From contig NZ_JABGCL010000016.1 of the NCBI RefSeq assembly GCF_019800005.1, positions 1-64,000 of the forward strand: a stretch of DNA of 64,000 nucleotides, given 5' to 3'. Position 1 is the first letter of the stretch. Each line of letters begins with the position of its first letter. A program made the position numbers and the translations under genes. The notes beneath the pieces were generated by a model. It was not told the origin of the DNA, searched no databases, and saw nothing but the letters and a program-made list of their open reading frames with translations. Source of the stretch: Geminicoccus harenae (lineage in GTDB: Bacteria > Pseudomonadota > Alphaproteobacteria > Geminicoccales > Geminicoccaceae). Below, in pieces: positions 59,433-64,000 of the stretch.

Positions 59433-60561
59433 GGCGGGCCGGGACGGCGCCGGTGACCATGACCAGGAGGTAGAGCGCGCCCATCGCGAGCGGCAGGCCG
59501 TTCGGGCCGAGCCCGGTCATGGCCATGCCGGCCAGCGGCGGGCCGATCATGCCGCCGATCCCCCACATGAGGGAGAAGGCGGCGTTGCCGGCCAGCAGCA
59601 TCGAGCCGGTGAAGCGCTCGCCCAGCTCGATCAGCGCCACCGTGTAGAGGCCGAAGGCGGCCGAGCCCCACAGAAAGAACATGGCGTAGGTCAGGGCCTC
59701 GGCCCGGATCACCAGCGGCAGGAGCAGGGCCCCCAGCACGGTGAGCCCGCACAGCAGCAAGCTGGTGCCGCGCCTGGACCAGCGGTCGGCCAGCCAGCCG
59801 ATCGGGATCTGGAACAGGATGTTGCCGACGATCAGGATGCCCAGTGCCGTCGCCATGCTCGTCTCGGGCATGCCGAAGCTCATGCCGTAGGACGGCAGGA
59901 GGGCCAGGACCGACTGGTCGAACGCCGCCACGACCCCGATGCTCAGGAGGAGGAAGGGGGCCAGCGGCAGGAAGGCCAGCAGCGAGCCCATCTGCCCGTC
60001 ATGCCCACCATGAATCTCCGGCAGCCGCCTGCGGGCGAGGAACAGGATGAGCGCGGTCGCCAGGAACACGACGACGCCCACCAGGAAGGGTGGCCAGCCC
60101 TCGGTGCCGGTCAGCGTCAGGGTGAAGGGGCCCAGGGCGAAGCCGGCGGAGAGGCTCGACGCGAAGATGCCGAGCAGGCGTCCGCGCCGGTCGGGGGGAG
60201 CCAGCAGGTTGACCCAGGTCTCGCTGGTGACGAACAGGCCGTTGACCACGAAGCCCAGGAGGAAGCGGGCCACGAACCACACCGGCAGCGATTGCCAGGC
60301 CCCGATGGTGAAGAGGAGAACGGCCAGGGCCAGCGCGCTGCAGAGCGCCAGCCGGGCGGCCCCCAGCCGCTGTGCGAACCAGGGGATCAGCGGCGAGGAG
60401 GCGATGATGCCGAGCGGCGTCATCGCGGTGTTCAGCCCGATCAGGGCCGGCGGCACGCCCTGGCGCTCCAGGATGAAGGCCAGCAGCGGGTAGGAGAGGC
60501 CCTGGGCCATCGCGAACACGCTGGCCATGAGGATGACGACGAAGACCAGCCGGTCGGCCAC
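59401..60561 (-). CDS. MFS transporter (YcaD/Bcr-like)
   Basis: A 386-residue protein with 12 predicted helices. The loop 2-3 motif is weak, but ETWVNLLAPPDRRGRLLGIF and GWLADRWSRRGTSLLLCGLT are characteristic of the YcaD-type MFS subgroup. Substrate unknown. No neighbour gives a clear hint. Confidence 0.87.
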   Translation of the reverse strand: MADRLVFVVILMASVFAMAQGLSYPLLAFILERQGVPPALIGLNTAMTPLGIIASSPLIPWFAQRLGAARLALCSALALAVLLFTIGAWQSLPVWFVARFLLGFVVNGLFVTSETWVNLLAPPDRRGRLLGIFASSLSAGFALGPFTLTLTGTEGWPPFLVGVVVFLATALILFLARRRLPEIHGGHDGQMGSLLAFLPLAPFLLLSIGVVAAFDQSVLALLPSYGMSFGMPETSMATALGILIVGNILFQIPIGWLADRWSRRGTSLLLCGLTVLGALLLPLVIRAEALTYAMFFLWGSAAFGLYTVALIELGERFTGSMLLAGNAAFSLMWGIGGMIGPPLAGMAMTGLGPNGLPLAMGALYLLVMVTGAVPARLSRAGDSGRP

Positions 60562-60597
60562 AGGATCACCGTTTCGCGTCGGCGCAGCCGGCCGAGC

Positions 60598-61914
60598 TCA
60601 GTCGTGCAGGAGGCTCGGCAGGTACAGCGCCAGGGCGGGGAAGGCCAGCAGGATCAGCACGCCCAGGATCTGCAGCACCATGAACTGCATCATGCCCTGG
60701 TAGATCTTCATCAGCGGCCAGTCGGGCACCACGCCGCGCAGGAAATAGGCGGACAGCGCCACGGGCGGGGACAGCCAGGCGGTCTGCATGCACACCGCCA
60801 CCAGGATGCTGAACCAGACCAGGTCGATGCCGAGCTGCCTGACCAGCGGCAGCATGATCGGGACCACCACCAGCACGATCGGGACCCATTCCAGCGGCCA
60901 GCCCAGGACGAAGATCACCCCCAGGATCAGCAGCAGCAGCATGGTCGGCGACAGGTTCAGGCCCAGCAGCAGGGACGTGATATAGCTGGCGCTGCCGAGG
61001 CGCGAGAACACCGCGCCGAACAGGTTGGAGGCCACCACCAGTAGGAGGATCATGCAGGAGGTCTCGAGCGTGGCCCGGCTCGCCTGGATGAAGCCCGGCC
61101 AGGTCAGCCGGCGGTAGAGCAGGGTCAGGACGAACACCGCGAAGCAGCCGACCGCCCCGGCATCGGTGGGCGTGGCGATCCCGGCCATGATCACGCCCAG
61201 CGTCGCCAGGAGGATCACGACCACCGGCGCCATGCCGAGCACCAGTTCCTTCAGGATCACGCCCACCGAGGCGGCATGCTCCTCGCGCGGCAGCGGCGGC
61301 CCCAGTTCCGGGTTCAGGTGGCAGCGGATCAGGCAGTAGGCGGCGTAGAGCCCGGCCAGCATCAGGCCCGGCAGGATCGCCCCGGCGAACAGGTCGGTCA
61401 CCGGCACGCCCACCACCGGGCCCATCACGATCAGCATGACCGAGGGCGGGATCAGGATGCCGAGCGTGCCGCCGGCCGCGATGGCACCCGCCGACATGCG
61501 CACGTCATAGCCGCTGCGGCGCATGGCCGGCGCCGCCATCACCCCTAAGAGCGTCACCGAGGAGCCGACGATGCCGGTGGCGGCGGCGAAGATGGTCGCG
61601 GTGACCAGGACCGCCAGATAGAGCGAGCCGCGCAGGCTCGCGAACATCAGCTGGAAGCCGCGGAACAGCCGGTCCATCAGGCCGGACTGTTCCAGGAGAT
61701 AGCCCATCGCCAGGAAGAACGGGATCGAGGTGAGGGTGGGATCCCGCATGACCGCGAAGATCTGCAGGGTCATCAGGTTCACGACCAGTCCGCCCAGCGC
61801 GAACCAGCCGACGGCCAGCGAGATCACGATCAGGGTGAAGGCGATGGGAAAGCCGATGAAGATCGCGACGAACAGGATGCCGATTGAGACCAGGCCCAGG
61901 AGTTCCTGGCTCAT
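60598..61914 (-). CDS. dctM: TRAP transporter large permease (DctM)
   Basis: A 438-residue membrane protein with about 12 helices. VTATIFAAATGIVGSSVTLL and AAGGTLGILIPPSVMLIVMG are conserved DctM segments, the latter with the IPPS motif. It transports a carboxylate-type substrate using a sodium gradient with DctQ and a DctP binding protein. The start overlaps the dctQ stop by 4 bp. The subfamily with the long MalF-like tail suits mannitol/chloroaromatic or keto-acid substrates, but this cannot be decided. Confidence 0.92.
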   Translation of the reverse strand: MSQELLGLVSIGILFVAIFIGFPIAFTLIVISLAVGWFALGGLVVNLMTLQIFAVMRDPTLTSIPFFLAMGYLLEQSGLMDRLFRGFQLMFASLRGSLYLAVLVTATIFAAATGIVGSSVTLLGVMAAPAMRRSGYDVRMSAGAIAAGGTLGILIPPSVMLIVMGPVVGVPVTDLFAGAILPGLMLAGLYAAYCLIRCHLNPELGPPLPREEHAASVGVILKELVLGMAPVVVILLATLGVIMAGIATPTDAGAVGCFAVFVLTLLYRRLTWPGFIQASRATLETSCMILLLVVASNLFGAVFSRLGSASYITSLLLGLNLSPTMLLLLILGVIFVLGWPLEWVPIVLVVVPIMLPLVRQLGIDLVWFSILVAVCMQTAWLSPPVALSAYFLRGVVPDWPLMKIYQGMMQFMVLQILGVLILLAFPALALYLPSLLHD

Positions 61915-62441
61915 CGTGCGTCACCGGCGGGCCAGTGGCCGGTGCGCGCCGCATGGAGGCTCTTGATCAGCTCGGACAGGCTCTGCAGCAGGAGCATGGC
62001 TGCGGTGAGCGGGATCACGAACTTGAACGGCCAGACGATCGGCATCCAGGGGCTGGTGACGATCCGCTCGCCCTGCAGGAACGAGCGCTGGAAGTAGAAC
62101 CAGCCGACCCAGAGCATCGCGACCAAGGCCGGGATGAACAGTAGGTAGCAGAGGCTGTCTACGATCCCCTGGGTGCGCGGCGACCAGTCGCCGTAGAAGG
62201 TGTCGGTGCGGATATGGCCCTTCTTCGCCAGGGTGTAGGCCGAACCCAGCATGAAGAAGGTGCCATACAGCATGTAGGTGAGGTCGTAGGCCCAGACCGT
62301 GGGCGCCATGAACAGGTAGCGGGCGGCCACCTCCCAGACGAGGCACAGCACCATCGGCACGATCAGCCAGGCGACGAGCCGGCCGCTCCAGAGGCTGAGG
62401 CGGTCGATCGCGCGGGCCGCGCGCAGCAGCGGGTCCGTCAT
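61911..62441 (-). CDS. dctQ: TRAP transporter small permease (DctQ)
   Basis: A 176-residue protein with four helices: LVAWLIVPMVLCLVWEVAAR, the Tyr/Trp-rich second helix, SLCYLLFIPALVAMLWVGWF, and the last helix near WPFKFVIPLTAAMLLLQSLS. Start ATG 62441 gives MTDPLLRAARAID. It forms the membrane unit with DctM. Confidence 0.9.
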   Translation of the reverse strand: MTDPLLRAARAIDRLSLWSGRLVAWLIVPMVLCLVWEVAARYLFMAPTVWAYDLTYMLYGTFFMLGSAYTLAKKGHIRTDTFYGDWSPRTQGIVDSLCYLLFIPALVAMLWVGWFYFQRSFLQGERIVTSPWMPIVWPFKFVIPLTAAMLLLQSLSELIKSLHAARTGHWPAGDAR

Positions 62442-62520
62442 GCGCCGTTCTTTCCAGGGGGCCGCCGCGGGTCGGGGTCGCACGCCCGCGGCGCTGGTTC
62501 TTCTTCAGGCGGCGTGGCCG

Positions 62521-63545
62521 TCAGTTCTTGGTCTGCAGCGCGGCGTTGCCGAGGTTGCTGTAGAGGTCGAGGATCTTGGTCCAGTAGGGCGCCGCGACCT
62601 TCGCGAAGCTGCGCTGGGATTCCAGCACCTCCTTGAAGAACGGGTCCTCGGCGGCATGCCGGTCGAGCACGATGTTGGTGGCGCGCACGAACTCAGGGAA
62701 GAAGTCCGGCGGCGTGTCGTGGATCTGCACGCCGAACTCGTCGCGCAGCTTGACGATGGCCTGGGCATTGCGCGCGACATTGAAGGCATAGGTCTCGGCC
62801 ATCGAGGCCAGGGCGGCGGTGCGGAACATTTCCTGGATGTCGGCCGGCAGCCCGTCGAACACCGTCTTGTTGACGATCACCTCGCCGATATCGGTCGACT
62901 GGTGCAGGGCCTGCAGGTAGTAGTTCTTCCACACCGCGTTCAGGCCGAGATTGAGGTCGTCGGCCGGGCCGATCCATTCGGCGGCGTCGATCACGCCGCG
63001 CTGGGCGGACGGCACGATCTCGCCACCCGGCAGCCCCACCGCGGCGATGCCCATCTCCTTGAAGATCTCGCCGGTGATTCCGGGCGGGGAGCGGTATTTC
63101 AGCTTCTGGAAGTCGGCCACGCTCTCGATCGGCCGGGCGAACCAGCCCAAGGGTCCGGCCCCATCGGCTGGACCATGAACGGCTCGACGTCCGCACCCAG
63201 CACCTCGGCATAGAAGCGCTGGTAGAGCGCATTGCCGTCGCCCTCCAGCAGCCAGGCGACATGGGAGAGCTGGTCCATGCCTGAGCCGGCGCCGGCCATG
63301 GGGTTGCTGAACAGGCCGGCCGCTGGATGCTTGCCCGACCAGTAATGGGTCCAGGCATAGCCCGCCTCGACGATGCCCTGGTCGACCGCGTCCAGGATCT
63401 CGAAGGCCGGGACGATCGCGCCATCGGGCAGCACCTCGATCGCGACCCGCCCGTTCGACATCTTGCCGATCAGCTCGGCATAGCGCTGGAGCAGCTCGTA
63501 ATAGATGCTGGCCGATGGCACGGCCGCCTGGAGCCGGAGGCCGCG
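62521..63545 (-). pseudogene. TRAP transporter solute-binding protein (DctP) gene, truncated and frameshifted
   Basis: Two overlapping frames together make a DctP-type binding protein. The first (to about 63150) runs LRLQAAVPSASIYYELLQRY to VEPFMVQPMGPDP; the second starts LGWFARPIESVADFQKLKYR and ends LQTKN. Joining GPDP to LGWF needs one extra base at about 63150, so a single-base deletion is likely. In addition, the signal peptide and first residues are missing: upstream, the frame opens at the phaZ stop with no usable start codon except GTG 63521, inside the mature protein. Either a dead gene or an assembly error plus rearrangement. Confidence 0.82.
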
Positions 63546-63605
63546 ATTATTCGGAAAGCTTACGTACGAGCTATCGGGTCGTCGAGCCGGGAACGTCGCG
63601 CACGC

Positions 63606-64000
63606 TCAATGCACGGCGGTCCGGCGCCGCTGGAAGTTGACCGCGCGGATCATCTCGCGGATGCGCGGCTGGATCTCGGTGCGCCAGCGCGTGCCGTTGA
63701 ACACGCCGTAATGGCCCACGCCCGGCTGGACGTAGTGGACATGGTTCTCGGCCGGCAGGTTGCGGCATAGGCGGTGCGCCGCCTCGGTCTGGCCGAGGCC
63801 GCAGATGTCGTCGCGCTCCCCTTCCACCGTCATCACCACCGTGTCCTCGATGGCACCGCAATCGACCGGCTGGCCGCGCCACGTCATCCGGCCCTCGGGC
63901 AGGTCATGCTCCTGGAAGACCGTCCTCACCGTCTGGAGGAAGAACTCGGCGGGCAGGTCCATGACGGCCAGATACTCGTCGTAGAAGCGGCGGTGCTGCT
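63606..64000 (-). CDS. phaZ: Intracellular polyhydroxyalkanoate depolymerase, C-terminal part (runs off the window)
   Basis: The visible C-terminal 131 residues (QHRRFYDEYLAVMDLPAEFF and on) match the end of PhaZ alpha/beta hydrolases: VMTVEGERDDICGLGQTEAA holds the catalytic Asp region and HVHYVQPGVGHYGVFNGTRW the catalytic His, closing with RIREMI. It breaks down stored polyhydroxybutyrate. The 5' end lies beyond position 64000. The stop is in the same frame as the truncated dctP sequence that follows. Confidence 0.88.
   Translation of the reverse strand, partial: QHRRFYDEYLAVMDLPAEFFLQTVRTVFQEHDLPEGRMTWRGQPVDCGAIEDTVVMTVEGERDDICGLGQTEAAHRLCRNLPAENHVHYVQPGVGHYGVFNGTRWRTEIQPRIREMIRAVNFQRRRTAVH

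Overview
The window is high-GC, densely coded DNA with short intergenic gaps, many 4-nt stop/start overlaps and frequent GTG or TTG starts. The gene set points to an alphaproteobacterium, probably in or near Rhodospirillales/Geminicoccaceae (inference; no rRNA or universal marker is present). Supporting signs are xerD divergent from aroK-aroB, an HWE-family histidine kinase, a DUF1127 gene divergent from a LysR gene, an mcl-type lyase, a PHB depolymerase, and two DUF24/HxlR regulators.

Layout. 1-577: non-coding, with a diverged tandem duplication and REP-like palindromes. 578-9264: small regulator/enzyme modules (quinone-oxidoreductase/HxlR pair, MerR/carboxymuconolactone-decarboxylase pair, LysR/DUF1127 pair, PfkB sugar kinase, enoyl-CoA hydratase, DUF805, DUF29, second HxlR, SemiSWEET). 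9386-11590: an ABC ATPase without local partners, then a class I DAHP synthase preceded by a complete ribosome-mediated attenuator whose leader peptide reads TYFWFFGY. 11669-17119: serine hydrolase, DUF6398 gene, IS66 transposase remnant, Crp-type regulator, M20 amidohydrolase. 17120-26555: large phytase/esterase-like periplasmic protein, DoxX protein, a four-gene RhaS/LsrB-type sugar ABC transporter, HWE kinase. 26575-28806: glycosyltransferase and ArnA-like epimerase. 29114-34547: malyl-CoA lyase, xerD, two conserved envelope genes (one of 46 codons), aroK, aroB. 34617-37291: REP pair, SDR, Rid-family protein, LysE exporter, Uma2 protein.

37298-40744 is a candidate operon for a dimethylformamidase-like two-subunit amidase plus an SDR. 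41074-50015 is a polyol or tetritol catabolic locus: two MalFG-type permeases, a solute-binding protein, an FGGY kinase, a glycerol-1-phosphate-dehydrogenase-type enzyme, a GpsA-type enzyme and an RpiB homologue with two key histidines replaced, with a divergent TIM-barrel epimerase. It lacks an ABC ATPase. I consider this locus the best candidate for an undescribed pathway; the DAHP synthase attenuator is the best-supported regulatory find.

50078-58795: a membrane protein with a tandem-repeat tail, formaldehyde-dehydrogenase-like Zn-ADH, Crp/Fnr regulator, DUF4139 protein, two membrane proteins, DUF1640 coiled coil, and release factor 3. 58947-64000: DUF1579, MFS transporter, a TRAP transporter whose binding-protein gene is truncated and frameshifted, and the 3' end of phaZ. 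No tRNA, rRNA, CRISPR array or intact insertion sequence was recognised.
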